The notes beneath the pieces are model-generated. The model saw only the letters and a program-made list of their open reading frames with translations. It searched no databases and was not told the origin of the DNA. Positions 1 through 8,921 of a stretch of 64,000 bases of DNA are shown piece by piece. This DNA is from Papillibacter cinnamivorans DSM 12816 (GTDB lineage Bacteria; Bacillota; Clostridia; Oscillospirales; Oscillospiraceae), in contig NZ_FWXW01000004.1 in NCBI RefSeq assembly GCF_900176335.1, positions 1 through 64,000 on the forward strand, in the 5' to 3' direction. How positions within the stretch are numbered: position 1 is the first letter of the stretch; each line of letters opens with the position of its first letter. The position numbers and the translations under genes were made by a program.

Positions 1-57
1 TTTCTATTCCGGGAAAGGGTTTGTCCGGGCCGGAAACTGGGATATAAAATGCACAGC

Positions 58-97
58 AGGAGGCTGCGCGTCAAGTAAACTTGACACGCAGCCTCCT
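58..97 (+). terminator. Hairpin terminator of an upstream gene
   Basis: An 18-bp stem with one mismatch (58-75 against 80-97) and a TAAA loop is followed by TTCTGTT. It looks like the terminator of a gene lying left of the window. Its right arm contains the -35 hexamer of the next promoter. Confidence 0.6.
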
Positions 98-130
98 TTC
101 TGTTATACTGCATGTAAGGTAAACATGACA
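75..130 (+). promoter_or_regulatory. Promoter with paired operator-like repeats for the HTH gene
   Basis: TTGACA (81-86) and TATACT (104-109), 17 nt apart, form a near-consensus sigma-A promoter. GTAAACTTGACA (75-86) overlaps the -35 and is repeated as GTAAACATGACA (119-130) just before the ribosome binding site. Such placement is typical of autorepression by small HTH regulators; that role is inferred. Confidence 0.6.
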
Positions 131-148
131 TGCGGGAGGGGTGCCCAT

Positions 149-355
149 ATGAAAAATCACGTCCGGAAGCTTCGGGAGGAGCGCGGGCTGACCCAGAAGG
201 AACTGGGTGAAATCGTCGGGGTTTCCCGCCAGGCCATCAACGCGGTGGAAACGGGGAAATTCGATCCCTCCATCTGGCTGGCACATGATCTGGCGCGATA
301 TTTCGACGTGTCTGTCGAGGCTTTGTTTTTATTCAGGGAGGAGGATAGAAAATGA
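149..355 (+). CDS. Cro/CI-family HTH transcriptional regulator
   Basis: A 68-residue protein consisting of one helix-turn-helix domain: residues 3-60 carry the xenobiotic-response-element fold, with the motif LTQKELGEIVGVSRQAINAVE. It resembles the small YgzD/YozG-type regulators of Firmicutes that are co-transcribed with a membrane protein. The start at 149 is chosen because GGGAGGGG lies just upstream; an in-frame ATG at 125 sits inside the presumed operator. Its stop overlaps the start of the next gene (ATGA), so the two are translationally coupled. It probably controls its own promoter and the membrane protein. No ligand can be inferred. Confidence 0.85.
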   Translation: MKNHVRKLREERGLTQKELGEIVGVSRQAINAVETGKFDPSIWLAHDLARYFDVSVEALFLFREEDRK

Positions 356-813
356 AGGAACTGATCAGAAATCCGGCTGTCAATGCGGGGTGTATCGGTC
401 TCTTTACCGCCTTTTACAGCCTGGTGTTTTTCGTAACAGCGGGCAATGTAGAATTCAGCCGTACCCTCTACTACAGCGCGGTGAGCAAGCAGGCGGTGCC
501 TTTTTGGAGCGAATGGAGCGCCTTCCTCGCAGCGGGGCGTCATATGGGGATTGCGTATGCCATGATAGGACTTACCGTCCTTGTAATTCTGCTGCTGATA
601 AGCCACCGCAAAAAATACGACGAATATCACGCCGCCGTGCTGGCCCGGTGCTTCACCGTGGCGCTGGCCCTCACGCTGATAGCCATCGCCGTTTTCTACC
701 TAATGATACTCAGCGATGCAAACGGGATTGTGGAAAAGTTCACCCTTTTCGTTTCCATCCACTGGTCCACCGTGGTGATGGCGGATCTGGCATACGTCCT
801 TTGGAGCAGGTAA
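352..813 (+). CDS. Four-helix integral membrane protein
   Basis: A 153-residue protein with about four hydrophobic segments (near residues 14-32, 65-87, 99-121 and 130-150) and a charged loop HRKKYDEYH between the second and third. I do not recognise a named family beyond the membrane proteins often coupled to small HTH regulators. It starts inside the stop of the HTH gene and is followed four bases later by the radical SAM gene, so the three form one operon. A role as an envelope-state or transport partner of the regulator is only a guess. Confidence 0.7.
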   Translation: MKELIRNPAVNAGCIGLFTAFYSLVFFVTAGNVEFSRTLYYSAVSKQAVPFWSEWSAFLAAGRHMGIAYAMIGLTVLVILLLISHRKKYDEYHAAVLARCFTVALALTLIAIAVFYLMILSDANGIVEKFTLFVSIHWSTVVMADLAYVLWSR

Positions 814-817
814 ACCC

Positions 818-2155
818 ATGAGAATCCTGCTCATACAGCCAATGATGAACATGCGCCCCATGGACACACGCCTGAAAACCCGGATGTCGCCCTCCCTGGC
901 GCTGCTTACCCTCCTGCGCCTGACACCGGAGGGCAACGAGGTCATTTTGATTAACGAGAACCTGCAGCCTCTGGATTTCGATAATCCGGCCGATCTTGTG
1001 GGCATCACGGTAACGCTGGATGTGATGCCACGGGCCTGCCGGATCGCCGAAGAGTTTCAAAGGCGGGGGATTCCCGTTGTCGCGGGAGGAATCCACATTA
1101 CCGCTTGCCCGGAAGAATGCCTGCCGCATTTTGACGCAGTCTGCGTGGGGCCTGCCGAACGCGTTTGGGCGCGGATGGTTCAAGATGCCGCCGGCAAACA
1201 GCTCAATCGGATTTACCGCGACATGGAGAATTTTCGCGGGGAGGAACTTGCCTCCCCCCTGTACGGCGGAATCGATACGAGCCCATATCTATACTCCAAC
1301 GTGATTACTACAAGCCATGGCTGCCCCAACCGGTGCGATTTCTGCTATAACAGCTGCAAAAATCGGCTGTATGTGCGCAGGCCGATTCCGGATGTGCTCT
1401 CCGATATCAAAGACCTTAAAACACGGCATATCCTGTTTATAGACGACAATTTTATCGGAGACGCCTCTTATACGAGACTACTTCTTCAGGAGCTCCGGGG
1501 CATGAACCTGAAATGGAGCGCAGCGGTGACGACAAAGATTCTTGACTTCCCGGAATTGCTGGATCTCATGGAGAAAACCGGCTGCCAGAGCCTTTTCATC
1601 GGTTTTGAGACTCTCAATAATTCAGCGCTGCAGGGCGTGCACAAGGACAACCGGTTTGAGAGATACGAGGCCCTGATTAAGGCAATCCACGATCGCGGAA
1701 TTATGATCAACGCAAGTTTGGTATTCGGCTTGGACGGTGACGGGCCGGAAGTGTTTCCACGGACGTTGGACTGGCTGGTGAAAAACCGGATTGAAACCAT
1801 GACCGCCCATATCCTCACGCCGTATCCCGGTACGGAGTTGTACCGGCGAATGGAAGCCGAGGGGCGCATCACACAGCGGGATCTGTCCCAATACAATACC
1901 GCCCATGTGGTGTTTGCCCCCCGTGATATGACGGCTGAGGAACTGTACAATGGGTATCTGTGGATGTACCGGCGGTTTTATGCCTTTCGCAGCATCCTGC
2001 GCCGCATGCCTCAAATGAAAAAGCAGCGAATGTCCTATTTGCTCTTTAATCTCCTGTACCGGAAGTTCGGAAGACTGACCGCCATATTGGCATGGCTTGT
2101 ATCCATGGGCGCCCTGGGCCGCTGGGCGGCAAGGCTGTCCTACCGGATCCGGTAA
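818..2155 (+). CDS. B12-binding-domain radical SAM protein
   Basis: A 445-residue protein. Residues 1-130 have the Rossmann-like cobalamin-binding layout, though the classic DxHxxG motif is not obvious. The radical SAM core follows, with the CxxxCxxC cluster motif CPNRCDFC (Cys169, Cys173, Cys176) for the [4Fe-4S] cluster that cleaves S-adenosylmethionine. The C-terminal 100 residues are rich in Arg and Tyr. Members of this family methylate or rearrange lipids, cofactors and peptides; several act on membrane lipids such as hopanoids. The substrate cannot be named here. It is the last gene of the HTH-membrane protein operon and is closed by a strong terminator. Confidence 0.85.
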   Translation: MRILLIQPMMNMRPMDTRLKTRMSPSLALLTLLRLTPEGNEVILINENLQPLDFDNPADLVGITVTLDVMPRACRIAEEFQRRGIPVVAGGIHITACPEECLPHFDAVCVGPAERVWARMVQDAAGKQLNRIYRDMENFRGEELASPLYGGIDTSPYLYSNVITTSHGCPNRCDFCYNSCKNRLYVRRPIPDVLSDIKDLKTRHILFIDDNFIGDASYTRLLLQELRGMNLKWSAAVTTKILDFPELLDLMEKTGCQSLFIGFETLNNSALQGVHKDNRFERYEALIKAIHDRGIMINASLVFGLDGDGPEVFPRTLDWLVKNRIETMTAHILTPYPGTELYRRMEAEGRITQRDLSQYNTAHVVFAPRDMTAEELYNGYLWMYRRFYAFRSILRRMPQMKKQRMSYLLFNLLYRKFGRLTAILAWLVSMGALGRWAARLSYRIR

Positions 2156-2163
2156 AAACCACA

Positions 2164-2198
2164 AGAAGGCGCGGCCGGTTAAGCCGGCCGCGCCTTCT
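2164..2198. terminator. Bidirectional terminator between convergent genes
   Basis: A perfect 15-bp GC-rich stem (2164-2178 with 2184-2198) and a short loop lie between the stop of the radical SAM gene and the stop of the convergent cupin gene. Confidence 0.75.
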
Positions 2199-2213
2199 GT
2201 TGATAAGTATAGT

Positions 2214-2603
2214 TTATTGATCCTTCTGCTTTGCCATCTCCAGGACCATCCTGTCGCCGCCGAAGGGGGGCGTCAGCACCCAGAGGAGGGTAAAGGTATC
2301 GTCCATGTCGCTGTAAATCTGGTGAAGGGTGTTTTTAGGGACATAAACGACGCTGATGGGATGCATCTCCACCATATCGTCCCCCACGCGGACATGCCCC
2401 TTTCCTGCGATGCAGATGAACATCTCGCCCTCGTCGTGGGCCCGGAAGTCGGAAGTACAGCCGGGCTGCAGCTCGGTCATTCCGCAGGCGATGTCGTGAT
2501 TGGTGGGGTCAAGCTCCGGCGAAATGAGGCACCGCAGGATTCTTTCGTTGGGAGGCGGCGTTTTGACCCAGGGGGAATTTTCAAGGGTTGCGACGTAATA
2601 CAT
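2214..2603 (-). CDS. Cupin-domain protein
   Basis: A 129-residue single-domain cupin. Residues 40-110 hold the conserved barrel: the first motif is around DFRAHDEGEMFICIAGKG and the second around VYVPKNTLHQIYSD, with a His in the usual second-motif position. The first motif has one His followed by Glu, so metal binding is plausible but not certain. Single-domain cupins of this size are often sugar- or small-molecule-binding proteins or isomerases; the substrate is unknown. It is monocistronic, with its own promoter upstream and a terminator shared with the convergent radical SAM gene. Confidence 0.75.
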   Translation of the reverse strand: MYYVATLENSPWVKTPPPNERILRCLISPELDPTNHDIACGMTELQPGCTSDFRAHDEGEMFICIAGKGHVRVGDDMVEMHPISVVYVPKNTLHQIYSDMDDTFTLLWVLTPPFGGDRMVLEMAKQKDQ

Positions 2604-2675
2604 GGTTGGCTCCTCCTTTTTAAAGTGAATTCAGATTCGGAGTTTCGCGTACCTGTATGCCTTGATCATACGTCC

Positions 2676-2705
2676 ATTATACTATGCTTCCGCGGACATG
2701 CGCAA
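2676..2705 (-). promoter_or_regulatory. Promoter of the cupin gene
   Basis: On the minus strand TTGCGC (2700-2705) and TATAAT (2676-2681) are separated by 18 nt, about 70 bp upstream of the cupin start. Confidence 0.45.
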
Positions 2706-2742
2706 TCATACTCTTCTCTGATCGGAATAGTGATGGAATTAT

Positions 2743-2775
2743 TTTTTACACCCCGCCGGCGGCGGGGTGTAAAAA
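2743..2775. terminator. Bidirectional terminator after the efflux/SLH operon
   Basis: A perfect 15-bp inverted repeat (2743-2757 with 2761-2775) is flanked by A and T runs on both sides, so it can work in either direction. It lies 70 bp beyond the stop of the minus-strand SLH gene. Confidence 0.8.
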
Positions 2776-2848
2776 TAGGTGCTGACAGTATAACGGTCCC
2801 GAGATGCCGGAGGCCGCCGTTTATTTTTGCCCGTATGCGCTGCCGCCG

Positions 2849-5122
2849 TCAGTTTGCCACAATCAGCCGGATCTTGCCTCCCGCAGAGGGGAGCTTGTCG
2901 TAATAGACGGTGAGGTTGTCGGAGAATCCTCGGGCCCGGGTGAGGTTCCCCCAGCTGTCGGTGGATTTGAGATAGCAGGGCACGTCGCTGGCCACCCGAA
3001 AGAGATACCCTCCCGCCAAAACCGTGACGGTTCCGGACGAATCGGTGGAGAAAGCGCTCCGCCGGATCCCGGTGATCGGGGTGAGGGAGACATAGGCCGC
3101 CAGCTTCCCGTCTATGGTGCCGGCGATGCCCCCCGGCTCGCCGTCGGTGAACATAGCGCCGGTGGCAAGAGCTTCGGAGGTGCCTCCCAAGGTTTGCACT
3201 GCAATAGTGGAGTTGTAGTCCTTATCCACTTCGGTTTCGGTTTTATTGGGAGTATACAGGAAAAATCCGTAGGTGTACCGGTCGCCTGTCACATCGTTTA
3301 AAAGAACATAATTCACGCGTCCGGTGGAGTCATATCCTGCGGAGAGAATCTTGGAGGCGGGAATGGAGGTTTGCACCAGATCGTCAAAGGAAATCTCTGA
3401 GACAGCTCCGTTCCCCACCTTTTCAAGCAGGCGGACGTTTTCTGCCAGGGAAATGGAACCCAAGCGTCTCGTATTCAGATCGAGAGACGATTCGGTGGTC
3501 TGTTCGGAAAGTCTGCTCAAAGTCAGATATCCCACTCTGAGGGAGCCCACCGTCACCAGCTGCCCAGTGAGCTGGGAGGCGGCGTATTCCTGCATGTCCG
3601 CCTTTCCGGATGCGGTGATTCCGGACAGAAGTTGGACCTCGGCTCCGGAGGTGGAAACCGATTTTACAAGCCCTACACTGGTGGCTCGGAGGACATCGGG
3701 GCTCAGGGCCCCCGCCACCTTGTGGGAGGAGGTTAAAAGAAGGGTAACGGTATCTCCGATTTTAAAACCCGAAAGTCCATCCGTAGCGCCGGGAAGTACC
3801 GCCAACTCGCAGCCCATTACGGTGACCTTACTGGGAGAGTCAACATTGGGGTAGGCATTTTCGTAAATGCCGGTAATGCGCAGATCGGAGACGCTGAAGG
3901 TTTTAGTATCGGGGTTATAGGTCGCCACGTCGTATTGACGCAGCTCGGACGCCGTTACTTCGGAACTGTTTTTCAGTATCCGGTAAGTTCCTGTGGGAAG
4001 AGCGAAAAGAGAAACAAAGGGATTACCCGAAAAGGAAGTGCCCCGGAGAATTACGGCGGCGTTCAAATCCGATGAGGCGGTGGTGAAAACCAGATACTCC
4101 AGGGTTCCTGCGGCGGAATAATAGGCGGTGCCGGAAGTGCCGGCGGAAAGGTTGATCCAGACGCCGGAATAGGTACCGGCTTCTCCGTCTACATATACGG
4201 GGGTGGATCCCGAAACCGCAAGTCGAGTACCGTCGGAACAGGTGAGATAAGTACCCGCCGCGGCGTTGAGGACAAAGTTCTTTTGAGTGGAGGCAGAAGA
4301 GGGCAGAAAGGTGAGGGCCCGGCCCTTATTGTCCAGCGCCAGCGTCCCGCGAAGCCCGATAAGGCTGTCGGGAGCGGGGTTTACCGTTTTATAGATCCCC
4401 TCGGAGCCTCCCACTACCTGGATGGCGCCGGTGGTTCCGTCCGCCGCGGTGGCGCTGTTGGAAATGAGGATCACATCCTCCACGAGAGTGCTGGAGATGG
4501 TGGAAAGGTAAGAGGAGGCGCCGCTTTTCGTGCCGGTTTTCAGAAGATTGGAAAACAGGAGCGCCGCCTGGGCTCGGGTGAGCTCCGAAGTGGGAGAGAG
4601 GGCGAGTCCGTCGGTGAGCCCGATTTCGGCCGCGGTGTTCAGATATCCGTCCGGCCAGATCATACCCACGTCGGAGTCCCCGTATCCCAGCACCCGCATG
4701 AGGATGGTGACCGCCATGTCAAACTGGATGCTGGCCTCGGGACGGAAAGTCCCGTCGGGATAACCCCGGATGATCCGGGTGGAGCCGCTGTCCACGGAGG
4801 TGGAAGCGGCCAGGTTGATATAGCCGGAGGCCCAGTAGGTACCCGGGGCGTCCGGGAAAATGGTCCTGGTTTTATAAAGCGCAACGCTGGATTCCTTTCC
4901 CATGGCCACAATGGTCATTTTGCAGAATTGGGACCGGGTCAGAATCCCCTCCGGGTTGAAGGTGCCCCCCGGAAGGCCGTTGACGACCCCCAGCATCTGA
5001 AGGGTGCCCACCGCCTGGGCCGTTTTTTCATCCGTGATATCCGGGAAGGACGCGCCGGCTGGAAAAACGGCCAGAGAGCAGAACAGGGCTGCGGCCAGCA
5101 GCGCGGCAATCAGTTTCTTCAT
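2849..5122 (-). CDS. SLH-domain surface protein, last gene of the efflux operon
   Basis: A 757-residue exported protein. A signal peptide (MKKLIAALLAAALFCSLAVF, then cleavage near Ala-Gly-Ala) precedes SLH modules at about residues 25-200; SLH modules bind pyruvylated secondary wall polymer and hold proteins on the cell surface. The remaining 550 residues are Ser/Thr/Gly-rich, beta-strand-like repeats with no recognised catalytic motif. The start at 5122 is chosen for a GAGGTG ribosome site nine bases upstream; a GTG at 5134 in the same frame is less likely. It is the fourth gene of the minus-strand operon beginning at 8847, 100 bp after the ABC permease, suggesting that the transporter and this surface protein work together. 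Confidence 0.85.
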   Translation of the reverse strand: MKKLIAALLAAALFCSLAVFPAGASFPDITDEKTAQAVGTLQMLGVVNGLPGGTFNPEGILTRSQFCKMTIVAMGKESSVALYKTRTIFPDAPGTYWASGYINLAASTSVDSGSTRIIRGYPDGTFRPEASIQFDMAVTILMRVLGYGDSDVGMIWPDGYLNTAAEIGLTDGLALSPTSELTRAQAALLFSNLLKTGTKSGASSYLSTISSTLVEDVILISNSATAADGTTGAIQVVGGSEGIYKTVNPAPDSLIGLRGTLALDNKGRALTFLPSSASTQKNFVLNAAAGTYLTCSDGTRLAVSGSTPVYVDGEAGTYSGVWINLSAGTSGTAYYSAAGTLEYLVFTTASSDLNAAVILRGTSFSGNPFVSLFALPTGTYRILKNSSEVTASELRQYDVATYNPDTKTFSVSDLRITGIYENAYPNVDSPSKVTVMGCELAVLPGATDGLSGFKIGDTVTLLLTSSHKVAGALSPDVLRATSVGLVKSVSTSGAEVQLLSGITASGKADMQEYAASQLTGQLVTVGSLRVGYLTLSRLSEQTTESSLDLNTRRLGSISLAENVRLLEKVGNGAVSEISFDDLVQTSIPASKILSAGYDSTGRVNYVLLNDVTGDRYTYGFFLYTPNKTETEVDKDYNSTIAVQTLGGTSEALATGAMFTDGEPGGIAGTIDGKLAAYVSLTPITGIRRSAFSTDSSGTVTVLAGGYLFRVASDVPCYLKSTDSWGNLTRARGFSDNLTVYYDKLPSAGGKIRLIVAN

Positions 5123-5222
5123 AGGTACTTTCACCTCATCATTACTTTGCGCGGGATAGAGTCTGCCGATACGTATTTCGGCCGTTGTGCCGGTTTATCA
5201 TTCGATCTGACCGGAATCCGGA

Positions 5223-6401
5223 TTACTCTGCCCGCAGCGCTTCCACTGGCTGAAGGGCGGAGGCCTTCACCGCGGGATACAGGCCGAAACCGACGCCGAT
5301 GACCACGGAGAATAAGAACGCGCCGATGGTCATGGCGAGGCTGGGGAACAGGACGATCTGCATCAGCACCTTGCCCAGTACCAAAGTCAGCAGGGTGCCG
5401 ACGACGATTCCGATTACCCCGCCCATAGCGCTGATCACAGAGGATTCGATGAGAAACTGGGTGATAATGGCCCGGCGTTCCGCGCCGATGGCCTTGCGGA
5501 TGCCGATTTCACGGGTCCGCTCAGTGACGGTGACCAGCATGATGTTCATGATGCCGATACCGCCCACCAGAAGCGATATGCCGGCGATTCCCCCCAGGAC
5601 AAGGCTCAGCATCATGGTCTGCTGATTCCCCTGCTCCTGCCAGGTGTTCTCGCTGTATACATTATAATATCCGGTATTGGAGTCCACCCGGGTGGAGAGA
5701 AATCCGTTGAGCCGGGTGATGGCCTCCGTGGTGGCGTCCGCGCTTTTGGCCTTCACCACGAATTCCGTCATCTGGGTGGTCTTGTTCAGAAGACGATTCA
5801 GGGTGTAGGGCACCACGATCATGTTGTCCATCCAGTCGCCCCAGGAAGTCCCCTTGGATGCGTAGACCCCCACCACCTTGAAGGAATTGCCTCCGATGAC
5901 GATGGTTTTCCCAACGGGATCGGCGTAGTTGAAGAGGCTTTCCTTAACCTTGGAGCCGATGACGCAGACCTTTTTATACTTAAGCACATCCATATAGGAC
6001 AGATCCCGGCCGGATGCCAGCTGATAATTGCTGCAGACGGAATACTGGTCGCTGCCCAGGTAGACCTGAGCATCCGTGACGGTCTTGGTAAGATATTTCA
6101 CCGTACCCCAGTAGGTGGAGTTAGGCGTCACGCCCGTAACCAGATTGTCAAGGCTCAGGCAGTAGTCGTACAGATCGCTGGTGATGTCCGGGGAGCCCCA
6201 GGTGTAAACCGAGACGTTGATTTTATTGGTGCCGAGGCTCGCGTAGTATTCCTGCATCTGCCGCTGCATGCCGCTTACCAGAGAGACCAGGACGATGACG
6301 GCGGCCACGCCGATGATGATGCCCAGCATGGTGAGGAAGGAGCGGACCTTGTTGGCAAGTATCGATTTGACCGACATTTTGAAGGCTTGGTTAGTGTTCA
6401 T
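5223..6401 (-). CDS. MacB/FtsX-type ABC transporter permease
   Basis: A 392-residue permease with the MacB layout: one N-terminal membrane helix (residues 18-43, around FLTMLGIIIGVAAVIVLVS), an extracellular domain of about 220 residues, and three C-terminal helices of the FtsX domain. The motif VTERTREIGIRKAIGA before the second helix is characteristic. Such permeases are mechanotransmitters that work with a LolD-like ATPase and a membrane-fusion protein to expel peptides, antibiotics or lipoproteins. It overlaps the ATPase gene by four bases (ATGA). The substrate is unknown, but the SLH gene downstream points to an envelope role. Confidence 0.9.
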   Translation of the reverse strand: MNTNQAFKMSVKSILANKVRSFLTMLGIIIGVAAVIVLVSLVSGMQRQMQEYYASLGTNKINVSVYTWGSPDITSDLYDYCLSLDNLVTGVTPNSTYWGTVKYLTKTVTDAQVYLGSDQYSVCSNYQLASGRDLSYMDVLKYKKVCVIGSKVKESLFNYADPVGKTIVIGGNSFKVVGVYASKGTSWGDWMDNMIVVPYTLNRLLNKTTQMTEFVVKAKSADATTEAITRLNGFLSTRVDSNTGYYNVYSENTWQEQGNQQTMMLSLVLGGIAGISLLVGGIGIMNIMLVTVTERTREIGIRKAIGAERRAIITQFLIESSVISAMGGVIGIVVGTLLTLVLGKVLMQIVLFPSLAMTIGAFLFSVVIGVGFGLYPAVKASALQPVEALRAE

Positions 6402-7096
6402 ACCGCCACCTCCTGCCGTGTGTCTTCCACGATACGCCCGTCCATGATGCGGATTCTCCGCGCGGCGGTGGAGGCGACAGTGTTGTCGTGGGTGATGAGG
6501 ATCACCGTCGCGCCTTCCCGGTGCAGCCCGTGGAGGATCTCCAGGACGTGCTCCCCGGTCCGGGAATCCAAGTTTCCTGTGGGCTCGTCGGCCATGATGA
6601 TGGCGGGGCGGGTTGCGATGGCCCGGGCGATGGCCACGCGCTGCTGCTGTCCGCCAGACATTTCGGAGGGCTTGTGCCCCGCGCGGTTTCCAAGTCCTAC
6701 CCGGTCGAGGGCCTCCATGGCCCTCTCCCGGCGGGTCTCCCCGCCCATGCCCTGGTAGATGAGGGGAAGCTCCACATTTTCCAAGGCGTTAAGGGCCGGG
6801 ATCAGATTGAATCCCTGAAAAATGAAGCCGATTTCCCGGTTCCGGATGCGGGAGAGCTCCCTGTCGCTCAGCTCGCTCACCCTGTGCCCGTCCATGATAT
6901 ACTCCCCGTAGGTGGGGATGTCCAGGCAGCCCAGGATGTTCATGAGAGTGGATTTTCCGGAACCGGAGCTTCCGATGATGGCAACGAATTCTCCCCGTTC
7001 GATGGTGAGATTCACGCCTGAGAGGGCGCGGACTTCGCTTTCCAGCCCCTCGTTGTATATTTTATAGACGTCTTCCAACAGGATAAAATGTTCCAT
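6398..7096 (-). CDS. MacB/LolD-type ABC transporter ATPase
   Basis: A 232-residue ABC ATPase of the LolD/MacB class. Walker A is GSSGSGKST, the signature motif is MSGGQQQR, and Walker B is IIMADEPTGNLD, with the switch His in LITHDN. It drives the adjacent FtsX-type permease. The start at 7096 (MEHFILLEDVYKIYNEG) has GGGGA about nine bases upstream; in-frame ATGs at 7102 and 7111 are alternatives, and the long upstream extension of the open frame is not coding because it runs through the end of the previous gene. Confidence 0.92.
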   Translation of the reverse strand: MEHFILLEDVYKIYNEGLESEVRALSGVNLTIERGEFVAIIGSSGSGKSTLMNILGCLDIPTYGEYIMDGHRVSELSDRELSRIRNREIGFIFQGFNLIPALNALENVELPLIYQGMGGETRRERAMEALDRVGLGNRAGHKPSEMSGGQQQRVAIARAIATRPAIIMADEPTGNLDSRTGEHVLEILHGLHREGATVILITHDNTVASTAARRIRIMDGRIVEDTRQEVAV

Positions 7097-7161
7097 AGGC
7101 ATTGTCCCCATTCTGTTCTGCGATTGAACTGAAGTCTTGCGGAAACTACCGGATTTCCCCG

Positions 7162-8847
7162 TCAATATCCCATATACGAGCTGCCCTGATCCACCATGAA
7201 CTGGGTGAAGACCTCGGTTCCTTCCTCCACGCCGCTTACGATCTCTACATTGGTGTCGTCTGACAGCCCCGTTTCCACGGGAACGGCGTAAAATCCGTCG
7301 GGAATCTCCACGTTTTCGCCCAGATCCACGGCGTTGTCCGGGCGGCTGTCGGCCTTGATGAAAAGACACGTGCCGCTTTCCGTGTATTTGATGGCCTGGG
7401 AGGAAACCAGAAGGCAGTCGTCCTTGGAGCTGGTGACCATGGAATAGGATACATACATGCCGGACATGAGTGCTCCGTCCGGATTGTCCACCGTGATGAC
7501 GGCCGGGAAATAGGACACGCCGTTTTCATATTTGCCCTCCAGGCTCACCGAGGAAACCTGCCCGATAAAGGTCATGGTGCTGTCCATTCCCTGCTGGGTG
7601 ATCATAACGTCCATACCCACCTTGACGGTGTTGACGCTCAGCTCGTCGATCTGGGCGGCGACGGTCATGGTACGGGTATCGGCGATGGTGACGGCGGTGG
7701 TGCCGGAGGCGGCGGTTTCTCCCGGAACCAGGGCGCAGGAGAGCACCGTCCCGTCTATAGGAGCGACGGCTTGGAAAGCGTTCAGGGTTTTGGTTTTTTC
7801 AGCCAGGGTCTCCTCGGCGGACTCAATGCGCTTCTGAAGATCGGACATCTGCGTGTCGTACACGTCGGAATCCAGGGCCAGGAGAACCTCTCCCGCAGCC
7901 ACACCGGCGTAGTCGTGGAGGTTGACCTTCAGTACAGTGCCGGCGCTCTTGGCCAGGATTTCCGATTTCCGATTATATGTAAGGGAACCGGGTTCGTAGG
8001 GATAGATGGACTCGCCGTTTTTTCCGGTGAGGGTAGCGGCGGCCTCCATGCCCTCGGTGAGAGTACCGGGATTATCCATGGCGAAGGTCACTTCGAAGAG
8101 CAGAGAGCCTTCGCTGGAAACTCTGCGGACCATTTCAATCTCCTGTACGGTGCCGGTGACCACGGCCATGGAGGAGGGAATGGAAATCTGGGCCGTCTGG
8201 CCTGCGGATATGCTGTCTTTATAGGCATAACTGTAATACTGCTTCAGGAGCATTTTGCTGTCGTCCACCAGCAGGGCGACCTTTGTTCCGGCGTTCACGG
8301 AATCCTCCGCCGAGAAATCTCCCGTTTCCAGAAGCTTTCCGGCAAAGGGGGCCCGGACCGTCAGGTTATTGTAGGATTCCTGCAGGGTGGAAAGCTCTTT
8401 CTGGAGGGAGGAAAGGGCCTTCTGCGCGTCGGCAACCTCGGTTTCCGCGTCGGCACTGTCGATTTTATAAAGAGGCGTGCCGGCCGTAACATACTGGCCT
8501 TCCGTTACGTAGACTTCCTGAACCTCGCCGCTGCCGCCCAGGACGATGGCCTCGCTGTCCTTTGGGGTTGTGACTCCGCTGCCCTCCACGGTGCTCTGGA
8601 TGGAACCCCGGTAGACGACTTCCGTCAGGATGTCCTTTTTCTCCTTGGAGAAAAAGAGCTTGTAAAAGCCGAAAACGACTGCCGCCACGATCACGGCGGC
8701 AATCACTATGGCGATAATCCGCTTGGTTTTCTTCTTTTTTTGACCCGGCTTTTTTACGCCGTTCCCGGGCTTTGCGGGAACGGGGACCGACTTTTGACCC
8801 GCGTCCGCCGCCGGCTGTTCGGCGATCTGGCCGATATTCTCAGACAT
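7162..8847 (-). CDS. HlyD/MacA-like membrane-fusion (adaptor) protein
   Basis: A 561-residue adaptor. A Lys-rich cytoplasmic tail is followed by one membrane helix (about residues 44-67), then a biotinyl-lipoyl-like hairpin, coiled-coil segments (near residues 133-160 and 335-365), and beta-barrel domains. In monoderm Firmicutes such proteins partner MacB-type transporters and extend through the wall. It is the first gene of the operon with the ATPase, permease and SLH protein. Start ATG 8847 has a strong GGAGGG site. At 561 residues it is longer than typical MacA (about 370), partly through a second lipoyl/barrel unit. The promoter upstream carries a TTACA direct repeat. Confidence 0.85.
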   Translation of the reverse strand: MSENIGQIAEQPAADAGQKSVPVPAKPGNGVKKPGQKKKKTKRIIAIVIAAVIVAAVVFGFYKLFFSKEKKDILTEVVYRGSIQSTVEGSGVTTPKDSEAIVLGGSGEVQEVYVTEGQYVTAGTPLYKIDSADAETEVADAQKALSSLQKELSTLQESYNNLTVRAPFAGKLLETGDFSAEDSVNAGTKVALLVDDSKMLLKQYYSYAYKDSISAGQTAQISIPSSMAVVTGTVQEIEMVRRVSSEGSLLFEVTFAMDNPGTLTEGMEAAATLTGKNGESIYPYEPGSLTYNRKSEILAKSAGTVLKVNLHDYAGVAAGEVLLALDSDVYDTQMSDLQKRIESAEETLAEKTKTLNAFQAVAPIDGTVLSCALVPGETAASGTTAVTIADTRTMTVAAQIDELSVNTVKVGMDVMITQQGMDSTMTFIGQVSSVSLEGKYENGVSYFPAVITVDNPDGALMSGMYVSYSMVTSSKDDCLLVSSQAIKYTESGTCLFIKADSRPDNAVDLGENVEIPDGFYAVPVETGLSDDTNVEIVSGVEEGTEVFTQFMVDQGSSYMGY

Positions 8848-8877
8848 GCGTTTCCCTCCTAAATCTTGCTATGGCAT

Positions 8878-8921
8878 ATTATAACAATCGGTACAGGCTG
8901 AATCATTACAGAAGCATTACA
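8878..8921 (-). promoter_or_regulatory. Efflux-operon promoter with TTACA direct repeat
   Basis: On the minus strand TATAAT (8878-8883) lies 30 bp upstream of the adaptor start. Two TTACA half-sites, read on the plus strand at 8906-8910 and 8917-8921, are exactly 11 bp apart and fall over the -35 region, which itself has no good hexamer. This suggests an activator-dependent promoter. Its orientation relative to the gene is opposite to that at the two SLH promoters. Confidence 0.5.

Noticed and set aside
2097-2903. Long plus-strand frame across the cupin gene
   Set aside because: It is antisense to the cupin gene and runs through two terminators.
4283-5302. Long plus-strand frame over the SLH gene
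   Set aside because: GC-rich shadow of the minus-strand SLH coding sequence; no ribosome site or domain.
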